From assembly GCA_036986135.1 (NCBI GenBank), contig BTQZ01000046.1:1-20420 (forward strand): a DNA stretch of 20,420 bases. The letters run 5' to 3'. A program made the position numbers and the translations under genes. Numbering within the stretch: position 1 is the first letter of the stretch; each line of letters starts with the position of its first letter. Source of the DNA: JADFRG01 sp036986135. Its GTDB lineage: Bacteria; Chloroflexota; Anaerolineae; Anaerolineales; E44-bin32. Shown one piece after another: positions 5,668 through 13,561 of the stretch. The notes below the pieces were generated by a model. That model had not been told where the DNA came from. It was given only the letters and a program-made list of their open reading frames with translations, and did no database searches.

Positions 5668-8600
5668 TCATTTCGAGATCGAAGCGCGATTTCCGTTTGG
5701 AAGGTGGATCACAAATACACTTCCTTCCCCCAGCTCGCTCTCGGCGGTAAGCCGGCCGCCGTGGGCGTTGACAATCGTATGTGCAATATACAGACCAAGG
5801 CCAGTGCTTGGCACCGTCCTCGTCTCCTCATTCCCAACTAGCAGTTCCAGCTGCGATCGCCCCATTCCAGGACCCCGGTCCCGAATTCTCACCTCGACCT
5901 CGCGGCCGGAATTGATAGCCGTGATGGAAACGCGCTGGCCTGGCTGCGAATACTTAATGGCGTTCTCGATCACTTCCCCAATTGCCCGGGAGAGGCGCCG
6001 ACAATCGACTTCGACTTCGTGCCCCGAAGCTGTAGGTTCGAATTCCAGCCCGATCTCCCGCTGGTTCGCCAGGTCGAACAACGGCGCCAGCGAAAGCTCG
6101 ATGAGCTGGTCAAGCTCAATGGCTTCTACTTTAAGACCCTCTCCGGGATCTTCCATCTGGGCGGTATCGAGTAGGTCCTCGACAATCTCGGCGATCATCT
6201 GGGCGCCCTCGGCGGCGTTGGCCAGGTATTCTGATTGGCGTTCCGGATCAATCGCCTTCCCAGAGCGAAGCAGTTCAAGGAAGCCACTCAGAGTGTGCAG
6301 AGGTGTACGTAGACTATGAGAAGCACTCAAGATGAATTCCTGTTTCATTCGAACCAGCTCACGTCCTGCCTGTTCGATCCGTTCGCGCTCCGTGATATCC
6401 GTTACGACGACCAGTGCCCCGTCGTTCGAATCAGTGTCTGCAATAAGAGAGGCCATCGAGAACAGCACCTTGAGCGGTTCTCCACCCTTCTTGTGCAGAT
6501 CCAATTCATACTGGGAGCTCCCGGTCGAGGATTCACCGATGGCTTCAACCAATGCTCCAGGGTCCATTACGTCCTTTAGGGAGCGGCCAAGAATCTCCTC
6601 AGCCTCATAGCCAATCATCTCAGCGAATGCCGGGTTTACATAAGCGAGGTTGTAGTTCGGATCAATCAGCATGAAGCCGACCATAGCATTTTCCGCCACG
6701 GCTCGGTAGCGGTTCTCGCTGCGACGGAGTTCGCCCTCCACTCGCCTCCGTTCCGTGATCTCGCCCTGCGCCTTGGCGTAGAGCCTCGCATTCTCGATCG
6801 CGATCGCAGCCTGATCTGCAAATGCCTGCAAACGCTCAGCATGATGCTGTTGATAGAAACCGGGGTGCTCTGAGCACAGATTTAGGAATCCAATTGCGGA
6901 TCCCTTGCGCTTGAGGGGGGCTCCGGCGTAGGATCGAATCCAGCTTATCTCGGGAACCTCGACCCATCCCGGGTATCCACGCGTATCCGAGATTGAAACA
7001 GGGCGCCCGGTACGCGCCATGCGACGGAAGTTCTGGATGTCCTCCCACGGAAACCGCTGGTCGAACAACCACGCCTTGAGCCCACGCTCTTCATAACCAC
7101 GCTCACGCACTGGCTCAAGCTCACGTTTCCCATCTTCTGCATCCAAGAGCAACATGATGTCTGCGGTGTCGTGCGGCACGACACGCCCGACGTTTTCTAG
7201 GATGAGGTCCAGCACCTCGTCCGGATTCAGCGTACCGCTCAAGGCAGCGGCCGTGTCACGCAGCGCCTCTTCAGTCTCGGCAAGCTCACGCGTCTTTTCT
7301 AATGACTCCTCCATTCGGACGATTGCCACCGACAGCGCATCCTGTGCATCCTTGAGGCCCGTGATGTCGGTGATAACTCCCAGGCTGCCCTGAAAGCCGT
7401 CGTCGGCATCAAAGAGTGGGGAAGCCGAAATGAGCACGTTTCGTTTCTCTCCGTCCCTCCGATCAAGAACGAGCTCGTAGTGCCCGCGCTCACCCCGAAG
7501 GCGGTTCTCATGCTGTTCCAAGAGCAGAGCATACTGATCGTCGTCCATCAGCTCAGCCAGCAATCTGCCCTGCAGGTCTTCGACGAAATATCCCAACAGC
7601 TCAGCAAATGCGGGATTGGCATAGACAAGCCGCATATCCGGATCGGCGATGGCGATGCCCGTATTCGCGGATTCGGCTACCGCGCGATAGCGCTCTTCGC
7701 TCTGTCGAAGGGCTTCCTGGGCCTGCTTCCGATCGGAGATCTCCTTCTGAGCCTGCTCAAAAAGCCTGCCGCGCTCGATGGCTATCGCGGCTTGCTGCGT
7801 GATAGTCTGGCAGAGTTCGATTTCATCTGCGGAGTAATCTCGCTTCCGTCGAGTCTCCCAAAGTTCCGCGTAGGCCGTGACTTGGCCAGCCACTTCGATC
7901 GGGACTATCAAAGTGGTTTGCGCCCCATATTTTGTCATGTGAGCTCGCTCGGCGTCGCCTAAGTGCTCGTCATCGAAATGCATCACAAGCGATTTGTGGG
8001 CCTCGATGGGAGCGGTTGTTCCCGAGAAGGTTTCCCGCAGTTCATAAATCGTTCCTAGATCTGAGATCCGTTCTGCGTCGCTGGCATCTGCCGCGTAGTA
8101 TTCAGCCAGCACCTTAGAAGTCTGGGCCTGCGAGTCATAGCTGCAGATGTAGGCAGAGGTCGCCTCGACTCCTTTGCAGAGCTGCTGCGCTAGATGGTTC
8201 AATACCGCCTCCACATCCAGTGTCGAGGCGAAGATTCCAGCCGCCTCCTTTAGCGCCATCTCACGCTTCAACCGTACCTGTGTTTCCTCAATCAGCTGGG
8301 CGTTCTCTACCGCCACCGCCAGTTGGCTACCCAACACGCCGGCGGTTTCCAGATCCCGCTCTGTGAAGCGATTGGGATCCAATTGCTCCAGGATCATCAA
8401 CGCCCCGATCCTTCGCGCGCCTACGGAGAGCGGGACACCCAGGACGGCCCTAATGTCAAACTCTCGAGCAAGCGTCTGATTGACCTGCTCTGAGCCCTGG
8501 GCCTGGTTTACGTAGAGCGGTCGCCCTTCCCGGATCACTCGTGCGGCGAGGGTATAGGCGTCTGAAAGCGGGATCCGCCGACCGATGACACGGTCTCGAC

Positions 8601-9759
8601 CAACACCGTGGCCGGCAAATCCTACTAATTCCTGGCCTTCGATGATCCATACAAAAGCTCCCTCGGCGCCAAAGAGCGTCATGCTCTGCATGCAGATTAA
8701 ATCCATTAGGTTGTGGAGATCGAGATCCGCGCTCAGGGATAGCCCTACCCGGGCCAGCGTTTGCGCGAGCAAGCGTTGTTCTCGTTCCGAGCGAAGAAGC
8801 TCCTCTCGTTCCCGTTCCGCTCTCTTTCGCTCTGTGATATCGGTGGCGATCAGCAAGACCGCTAGATCACCCTGATAGTTGATCAGCCGTGTGTTCTGCA
8901 CCAGGTCGTGCCTTTCGCCGCTCCTGGCCAGGATTTGATACTCGCAGGCCTCCACCTCGTCCCCGCCAAGCTGCTTGGCAAAGCTGTCTCTGAGAACCCC
9001 GGCCCATTCGTCTGGGACAATTTGGAAGAAGTCGAAGTCTGGACCCAAAATCTCGTTCAAACTTTGCCCCAGCGAGTGTTCGAGCGCAGGGTTGGCGTAG
9101 ACAACCCGCTCGTTCTGGAGGATTAAAATCAGATCTGGAGACTTCTCGGCCACGCCTCTGAAGAGCGCCTCCGACTCGACGAGCGCCTGGCGCGCCTCCT
9201 GCCGCTCAGTGGTATCAAGAATCGTCCCAACGATTGCAGGACGTCCGTCTCTCGTTACCGCACGCCCCCAGCATTCGCAATGAATCACTCTCCCGTCTTT
9301 CCGAACCGCACGGAACGAGTACTGAAGTGATTCCGCCTCCCCCTCTATTCTGCGCCGGATGAACTCGGTGACCTTATCTTTGTCATCCGGATGAGCCATG
9401 TCGCCGGGGATCTCTGCGCCGATGAGTTCATCAATCTCATAGCCAAAGATTCGAGCCACCGCGGGGTTCGCATACTGCAGTTTCCCATCCTGGATGATGT
9501 AGATCCCAGCCAGCGTGCTCTCGGTCGCCATACGCACGCCGTCCAGCGTCTGCCGAATCTCTTGTTCGATTCGCTTTTGCTGTTCTTCCGAGGCCTTATA
9601 TCGCTCGACCCTGCTCTGGAGGTCAGCAATTTGATTGAGGAGTTGCCCTTCTCGGGCATTGCCGTTCTTGCTCACCGGTCCCCTTCGGTAGCGTCGGACC
9701 CCGTCCCGCGGCCCCGAACCATCGAGGCTCCGCGCCAAGAGTCCCCTTCGATTAGTCAT
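5668..9759 (-). CDS. Multi-sensor PAS/GAF histidine kinase, soluble
   Basis: 1363 residues with no transmembrane segment or signal peptide, so a cytoplasmic sensor. Domain order from the sequence: coiled coil (about 35-75), PAS (75-190), PAS (195-315), GAF (340-490), GAF (500-670), PAS (685-802), GAF (835-995), PAS (1010-1128), HisKA (1138-1205), HATPase_c (1250-1355). Phospho-acceptor His1148 lies in SASHSLRTPL, where the usual acidic residue after His is Ser1149. ATP-binding motifs are the N box around Asn1266 (ENAIKYS), G1 DRGPGMG (1294-1300) and G2 STGLGLYIA (1318-1326). The start is uncertain. The ATG at 9759 has no Shine-Dalgarno, while a GTG at 9675 (VSKNGNAREG) follows GAAGGGGACCG and would remove a basic, non-conserved leader of 28 residues. 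Its likely partner is the response regulator downstream. The signal sensed cannot be read from the sequence. Confidence 0.94.
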   Translation of the reverse strand: MTNRRGLLARSLDGSGPRDGVRRYRRGPVSKNGNAREGQLLNQIADLQSRVERYKASEEQQKRIEQEIRQTLDGVRMATESTLAGIYIIQDGKLQYANPAVARIFGYEIDELIGAEIPGDMAHPDDKDKVTEFIRRRIEGEAESLQYSFRAVRKDGRVIHCECWGRAVTRDGRPAIVGTILDTTERQEARQALVESEALFRGVAEKSPDLILILQNERVVYANPALEHSLGQSLNEILGPDFDFFQIVPDEWAGVLRDSFAKQLGGDEVEACEYQILARSGERHDLVQNTRLINYQGDLAVLLIATDITERKRAEREREELLRSEREQRLLAQTLARVGLSLSADLDLHNLMDLICMQSMTLFGAEGAFVWIIEGQELVGFAGHGVGRDRVIGRRIPLSDAYTLAARVIREGRPLYVNQAQGSEQVNQTLAREFDIRAVLGVPLSVGARRIGALMILEQLDPNRFTERDLETAGVLGSQLAVAVENAQLIEETQVRLKREMALKEAAGIFASTLDVEAVLNHLAQQLCKGVEATSAYICSYDSQAQTSKVLAEYYAADASDAERISDLGTIYELRETFSGTTAPIEAHKSLVMHFDDEHLGDAERAHMTKYGAQTTLIVPIEVAGQVTAYAELWETRRKRDYSADEIELCQTITQQAAIAIERGRLFEQAQKEISDRKQAQEALRQSEERYRAVAESANTGIAIADPDMRLVYANPAFAELLGYFVEDLQGRLLAELMDDDQYALLLEQHENRLRGERGHYELVLDRRDGEKRNVLISASPLFDADDGFQGSLGVITDITGLKDAQDALSVAIVRMEESLEKTRELAETEEALRDTAAALSGTLNPDEVLDLILENVGRVVPHDTADIMLLLDAEDGKRELEPVRERGYEERGLKAWLFDQRFPWEDIQNFRRMARTGRPVSISDTRGYPGWVEVPEISWIRSYAGAPLKRKGSAIGFLNLCSEHPGFYQQHHAERLQAFADQAAIAIENARLYAKAQGEITERRRVEGELRRSENRYRAVAENAMVGFMLIDPNYNLAYVNPAFAEMIGYEAEEILGRSLKDVMDPGALVEAIGESSTGSSQYELDLHKKGGEPLKVLFSMASLIADTDSNDGALVVVTDITERERIEQAGRELVRMKQEFILSASHSLRTPLHTLSGFLELLRSGKAIDPERQSEYLANAAEGAQMIAEIVEDLLDTAQMEDPGEGLKVEAIELDQLIELSLAPLFDLANQREIGLEFEPTASGHEVEVDCRRLSRAIGEVIENAIKYSQPGQRVSITAINSGREVEVRIRDRGPGMGRSQLELLVGNEETRTVPSTGLGLYIAHTIVNAHGGRLTAESELGEGSVFVIHLPNGNRASISK

Positions 9760-9808
9760 TGGACAATAGCTGATCCGTACAGGGTATGGCCCTTTCGTAA
9801 CCTATCCG

Positions 9809-9837
9809 TTGACACCCACCTCCGACAGGAGTAGAAC
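9809..9837 (+). promoter_or_regulatory. Promoter candidate for the acylase gene
   Basis: Perfect -35 TTGACA (9809-9814), 17-bp spacer, and -10 TAGAAC (9832-9837, 4/6). Predicted transcription start is near 9844, about 20 nt before the ATG. It lies in the 106-bp divergent spacer with the histidine kinase. No clear kinase promoter was found. Confidence 0.55.
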
Positions 9838-9865
9838 CTCAACTACCTCAGGTACCGGAGGCCCC

Positions 9866-12298
9866 ATGCTTCGCTTTCTTTCCAGACTCCTTATCGCGTT
9901 GGTGGTGATCGCCGCGGTAGTCGCATTAGCGGTTGCGGCTTTTAGATTCTTGGTCGCCCCACGTGCATTCCCACAAGTGGACGGGACCCTGACCCTAGCC
10001 GGCCTCGATGCCTCCGTCGACATCTATCGCGATTCCTTTGGGATCCCGCATATCTACGCCTCGACCGAGCACGATCTCTTGATGGCGAATGGCTTTGTCC
10101 AGGCCCAGGATCGATTCTGGCAGATGGAATTTCAGCGCCGCGTTCCCACCGGTCGGCTGTCCGAGATCCTTGGCGAAGGTACGCTGGACACAGACCGCTA
10201 CTTCCGTACGATCGGCCTACACCGAGCGGCTTCGGTCGAAGCGGATTTGTTGGAGGGAGAAGACCTTGAGGCGCTGAATGCCTATGCCGAAGGCGTGAAC
10301 GCATATCTTGAAACGCATAGCGGACCAAAGGGCCTCGAATTCACGATCCTTGGGCTACAAGGAACGCGCTTCGAGCCCGAGCAGTGGAGTCCCTTTGATA
10401 CTCTGGTCTCCGGCAAGCTGCTGGCATGGTTCCTCAGGAGCAACGCCGACCAAGAACTTGCCCGTGCGAATATCGCGGCCCGGCTGGGCACGCCTGCCGT
10501 TGAGGTGCTCATGCCCGCCTACGACCCGGAACAGCCGTTCATCGTTTCCAACACGCTGGCGGAATCTACGCTGGAATCGGTGCCTGACATCGCATTTAGC
10601 CGCTACCCTTGGGCCTCGGGTCAGGGTTTGGGCAGCAACAGTGCCGTGGTCTCCGGCGAGAGAACCACCACCGGCGCCCCGCTGCTCGCTAACGACCCCC
10701 ACCTGGACATCCAGATGCCTTCCATCTGGTATGAAGTGGGTCTGCATTGCAGACCAGTAGGTCCAGAATGTGTCCTGAACGTCGTCGGCGCCTCCTTCCC
10801 CGGCGTTCCGGGAGTGCTTATCGGGCACAACGAGCGCATCGCCTGGGGCTTTACCTACCTTGTTGGCGACCACGAAGATTACTTCATCGAGCGTCTCAAT
10901 CCGGAAAACCCGAACCAGTATGAATTCCGTGGTGAGTGGCTCGACCTGGAGATTGTGCGCGAGGAAATCGAGGTAGAGGGTCAGGATGAGCCGGTCATCG
11001 TCGACGTCCGCAAAACGCGCCACGGACCGATCATCAATGATGTAGCCGGTGGTCTGGAGCAGGATTGGAGCTACGGCTGGGAGCCGTTAGCGTACTCGTG
11101 GACGGCATTGGAGCCGGGGACCATCCACAAGACCTTCCTGCGCCTCAACCGGGCGCAAAACTGGGATGAGTTCCGAGATGCCCTGCAATACCTGGATGTT
11201 GCGGGCCAAAATGCGGTGTACGCCGATGTCGACGGCAACATCGGATACCAGGCCACGGGTCGCTATCCGATTCGCGCGCGCGGCAATGGCACCATGCCGG
11301 TTCCCGGATGGACGGGCGAATTCGAATGGACCGACTTTATCCCCTACCAGGAACTCCCATCGGCGTTTAACCCGCCCGAAGGCTACATCGCAACCGCCAA
11401 TAATGCGGTGGTTGGTCCAGACTATCCCTACTTTCTCAGCGTGGATTGGGACCGTGGGTATCGTGCGCGTCGCCTGGTAGAGCTGCTGGAGGCAGACGAT
11501 TCAGTGTCGGTCCAGGACATGCAAACCATTCAGCGGGACAGCAACTCACTCTACGCGCAAGACATCCTGCCTCACTTTCTCTCGTTGCAGCTATCGGACA
11601 GCGTCCAGCGTCAGGCGTTGGATATCTTGCGCGTTTGGGACGGTCGTGAGGATCGGGATAGCGCAGGCGCGGCGATATTCGAGACATTGCGGCTTCGTCT
11701 CATTGAGAATATGTTCGCGGATGAACTAGGAGACCAACTGATGGGTCGCGCATCTGGACAGTCGATCTTCCAGGCCGCGCGTAACCTGCTTGACGAACCT
11801 GATTCAATCTGGTTCGACGATACGAGAACGGTCGAAATCGAGCTGCGGGACGACATTCTCCTGCAGTCATTGGAAGAGACCGTTGACGAACTTTCCGATG
11901 CGCTGGGGAACAAGCCCGCCGATTGGCGATGGGGAGACCTCCATCAGGCCTCGTTTGAGAATCAAACCTTGGGGCAGAGCGGAATTCCCCCCATCGAATG
12001 GATCTTCAATCGCGGACCCTATGAGGTGGATGGAGGCCTTGAGACCTTGTTTAGATCCCGATATGACATCAACGAGCCGTTCGGCGTGACCGGGCTTTCC
12101 TCCTACTTGCAGATCGTGGATCTAGGAGACATGAGCCGCTCACTGTCCATTCACACCACCGGCCAATCCGGGCACCCGTTCAATCCACATTATGACGACA
12201 TGATCGATCCGTGGCGGAATCATCAGTACCATTCGATGCTATGGACGCGCGGTCAAGTGGAGGCCGGCGCCGAGTCCTACCTGCAGTTGATGCCCTAG
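9866..12298 (+). CDS. Penicillin-amidase-family (S45) acylase, membrane-anchored
   Basis: 810 residues from the ATG at 9866, chosen because GGAGG (9857-9861) stands just upstream; longer in-frame starts would begin inside the promoter. The N-terminus is a basic plus hydrophobic segment (residues about 2-30), either a signal anchor or a signal peptide, giving an extracytoplasmic enzyme. It is an Ntn-hydrolase precursor. The alpha chain carries DSFGIPHIYA and NGFVQAQDRFWQMEFQRR. Gly256-Ser257 in LGSNSAVVSG is the expected autoproteolysis site, with Ser257 as the new N-terminal nucleophile. Downstream come ANDPHL, YADVDGNIGYQATGRYP and YIATANNAV, the last probably supplying the oxyanion Asn. The family cleaves amide side chains from beta-lactams or N-acyl homoserine lactones; substrate cannot be told here. 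It is a monocistronic unit ending at a strong terminator. Confidence 0.93.
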   Translation: MLRFLSRLLIALVVIAAVVALAVAAFRFLVAPRAFPQVDGTLTLAGLDASVDIYRDSFGIPHIYASTEHDLLMANGFVQAQDRFWQMEFQRRVPTGRLSEILGEGTLDTDRYFRTIGLHRAASVEADLLEGEDLEALNAYAEGVNAYLETHSGPKGLEFTILGLQGTRFEPEQWSPFDTLVSGKLLAWFLRSNADQELARANIAARLGTPAVEVLMPAYDPEQPFIVSNTLAESTLESVPDIAFSRYPWASGQGLGSNSAVVSGERTTTGAPLLANDPHLDIQMPSIWYEVGLHCRPVGPECVLNVVGASFPGVPGVLIGHNERIAWGFTYLVGDHEDYFIERLNPENPNQYEFRGEWLDLEIVREEIEVEGQDEPVIVDVRKTRHGPIINDVAGGLEQDWSYGWEPLAYSWTALEPGTIHKTFLRLNRAQNWDEFRDALQYLDVAGQNAVYADVDGNIGYQATGRYPIRARGNGTMPVPGWTGEFEWTDFIPYQELPSAFNPPEGYIATANNAVVGPDYPYFLSVDWDRGYRARRLVELLEADDSVSVQDMQTIQRDSNSLYAQDILPHFLSLQLSDSVQRQALDILRVWDGREDRDSAGAAIFETLRLRLIENMFADELGDQLMGRASGQSIFQAARNLLDEPDSIWFDDTRTVEIELRDDILLQSLEETVDELSDALGNKPADWRWGDLHQASFENQTLGQSGIPPIEWIFNRGPYEVDGGLETLFRSRYDINEPFGVTGLSSYLQIVDLGDMSRSLSIHTTGQSGHPFNPHYDDMIDPWRNHQYHSMLWTRGQVEAGAESYLQLMP

Positions 12299-12319
12299 CC
12301 GATAGATCCCTGGCAGGCG

Positions 12320-12353
12320 AAAAAAACCCGCGAGCGTCAAGCTCGCGGGTTTT
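12320..12353. terminator. Bidirectional rho-independent terminator
   Basis: Perfect 9-bp stem CCCGCGAGC (12327-12335) / GCTCGCGGG (12341-12349), loop GTCAA, flanked by seven A on the left (12320-12326) and TTTT on the right. It can serve the acylase on the + strand and the birA/small-protein unit on the - strand. Confidence 0.93.
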
Positions 12354-12414
12354 CCAGTTAAGTCCCCATTATCCGTGAGGGCTCAGCACCGCGCGTCGCT
12401 ACTTTACATCCGAA

Positions 12415-12621
12415 CTAGAAGAGCCAGATCTTCGTTGTGACGAGCGTACAGCTCAGGCCCAAGATGAAAACCGTGGCAAGCAGCATCAGCGAGATGATCA
12501 ATCGTTGCCCGGCGGTCATCCCGAAGATGCGGAGTTCCGGCCCTGCGGGTTCTGGTTCGTACGCGAATCCGGCGTTAGAAATAGGATCTTCTTCCGGACT
12601 GTCCCTTAGGTCATCAAACAT
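12415..12621 (-). CDS. Small single-pass membrane protein, function unknown
   Basis: 68 residues. The N-terminal half is acidic and Pro/Glu-rich (EDPISNAGFAYEPEPAGPE), then FGMTAGQR leads into one hydrophobic helix (about residues 42-65, LIISLMLLATVFILGLSCTL). This predicts a short cytoplasmic or exposed tail and a C-terminal membrane anchor. It is judged a real gene because AAGGGAG (complement of 12630-12636) stands 8 nt before the ATG, it lies 38 bp after birA on the same strand, and it is followed by a strong terminator on its own side. No catalytic motif is visible. The M-T-x-G-Q-R motif before the helix would be a useful search handle for relatives. Coupling to birA is by position only. 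Confidence 0.75.
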   Translation of the reverse strand: MFDDLRDSPEEDPISNAGFAYEPEPAGPELRIFGMTAGQRLIISLMLLATVFILGLSCTLVTTKIWLF

Positions 12622-12659
12622 GGCATGCGCTCCCTTCGCTTAATCTTAGCCCAGCTGCA

Positions 12660-13463
12660 TCAATTTGGCTTGGGCTGGTCTGTGTCCATCGGTCGGAGTT
12701 GAAAGGAACCCGCTTCCAGAACCAGTTCCTCCCCCTCGACCGTTTCCAGCCGCAGGCCGCCGCTTCGGGTGAGTCCGACCGGCCGTCCGGTTAGCTCCTG
12801 CTCCCCATTCGTTAGCGATACCCATTCAGACTTGAATGCGAGATGCTCCTCCCACGCCGGGTGGGCCTCTCCTGCTTGAAGCCGTTCATACCAATCATCG
12901 ACTCCTGCCACGATGGAGAATACCAGGGTTCCTCTATCTACCGTGTCTCCAACTGAGTCCTCGACGCTGGTTGTAGGGTAGGCGAAAGCGACCTCGTCCT
13001 CCAGAGGTACCGGCTTCACATTCACTCCAATTCCAAGAACGATGTAGTCCAGTGCCGGCCCGGTCCAGCTGGCCTCCGCCAGGACACCCGCCACTTTCTT
13101 GCCCTCTAACAGCACATCGTTAGGCCATTTGAGGCGTGGTTCTAAACGCAGCCCTTCCAAGGCATCGATCGTGGCCAAAGCCCCAACCAGGCCCATCGCA
13201 CCGAGTGCGGCTCGTTCCAGCTGGCTGGGTCGCATGACCAGGCTCATGGCGATTCCACTGCCGCGAGGCGTGCGCCATTTCCGTCCTAGTCGGCCGCGGC
13301 CGGCGGTCTGTTCGTCTGCCAAAACCAGGGCCCCTTCGGGTGCGCCCTCCCTGGCAAGTTCAGCGGCGCGGTCGTTCGTCGATCCGATCGTGGAATGCAG
13401 ATGCACTTCGACGCCCATCCTTCCCACCGGCAGCCGCTTCTCAAGCTCAGACGCGTCTAACAC
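12660..13463 (-). CDS. birA: Biotin--[acetyl-CoA-carboxylase] ligase (monofunctional)
   Basis: 267 residues consisting of the catalytic and C-terminal SH3-like domains only. There is no N-terminal helix-turn-helix, so it should biotinylate carboxylase carrier proteins without acting as the bio-operon repressor. Motifs: STIGSTND (25-31), the biotinyl-AMP loop GRGRLGRKW (55-63), KWPNDVLLEGKKVAGVLAE (112-130) with the conserved K-W-P-N-D, and LGIGVNV. The C-terminal domain contains LTGRPVGLTRSGGLRLETVEGEE. The start is a GTG at 13463 with no Shine-Dalgarno; a TAAAAT box (complement of 13471-13476) lies so close that the mRNA may start at the GTG itself. It is divergent from the HIT gene and is followed by the small membrane protein gene. 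Confidence 0.94.
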   Translation of the reverse strand: MLDASELEKRLPVGRMGVEVHLHSTIGSTNDRAAELAREGAPEGALVLADEQTAGRGRLGRKWRTPRGSGIAMSLVMRPSQLERAALGAMGLVGALATIDALEGLRLEPRLKWPNDVLLEGKKVAGVLAEASWTGPALDYIVLGIGVNVKPVPLEDEVAFAYPTTSVEDSVGDTVDRGTLVFSIVAGVDDWYERLQAGEAHPAWEEHLAFKSEWVSLTNGEQELTGRPVGLTRSGGLRLETVEGEELVLEAGSFQLRPMDTDQPKPN

Positions 13464-13470
13464 GGCGCCG

Positions 13471-13476
13471 ATTTTA
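13471..13476 (-). promoter_or_regulatory. -10 box of birA, suggesting a leaderless transcript
   Basis: Minus-strand TAAAAT (5/6 to TATAAT) is separated from the GTG start by exactly 7 nt, so transcription would start at or next to the G of the start codon. The -35 is weak: CTGGCA, 4/6, with a 19-bp spacer. Confidence 0.4.
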
Positions 13477-13506
13477 TCCCTAGATGCAGGTGCCGTGCCA
13501 GCGAAG

Positions 13507-13515
13507 TGTTACAAT
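13507..13515 (+). promoter_or_regulatory. Extended -10 promoter candidate for the HIT operon
   Basis: TGT-TACAAT fits an extended -10 (TGn plus a 5/6 match to TATAAT). Predicted transcription start is near 13522, so the leader would consist almost only of the hairpin at 13535-13559. No good -35 is visible. Confidence 0.45.
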
Positions 13516-13534
13516 CGCTTCCAGTCTGCTCGCT

Positions 13535-13559
13535 GGGGCTTTTCAGGAAGCCCCTTTTT
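13535..13559 (+). terminator. Terminator-like leader hairpin before the HIT gene
   Basis: GGGGCTT (13535-13541) pairs perfectly with AAGCCCC (13548-13554) around loop TTCAGG, and TTTTT (13555-13559) follows. This is a textbook intrinsic-terminator shape placed 2 nt before the ATG at 13562. The only Shine-Dalgarno-like bases (AGGAAG, 13545-13550) are inside the loop and the 3' arm. Confidence 0.65.
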
Positions 13560-13561
13560 CA

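Noticed and set aside
9615..9830. Separate small genes in the kinase-acylase divergent region
   Set aside because: Frames here are short, lack ribosome sites and overlap the two main genes or their promoters.
13320..13360. A further copy of the 18-bp repeat in birA (GGGCCCCTTCGGGTGCGCCC)
   Set aside because: It encodes the normal REGAPEGALVLADEQ segment of the biotin ligase and has no 18-bp periodicity.
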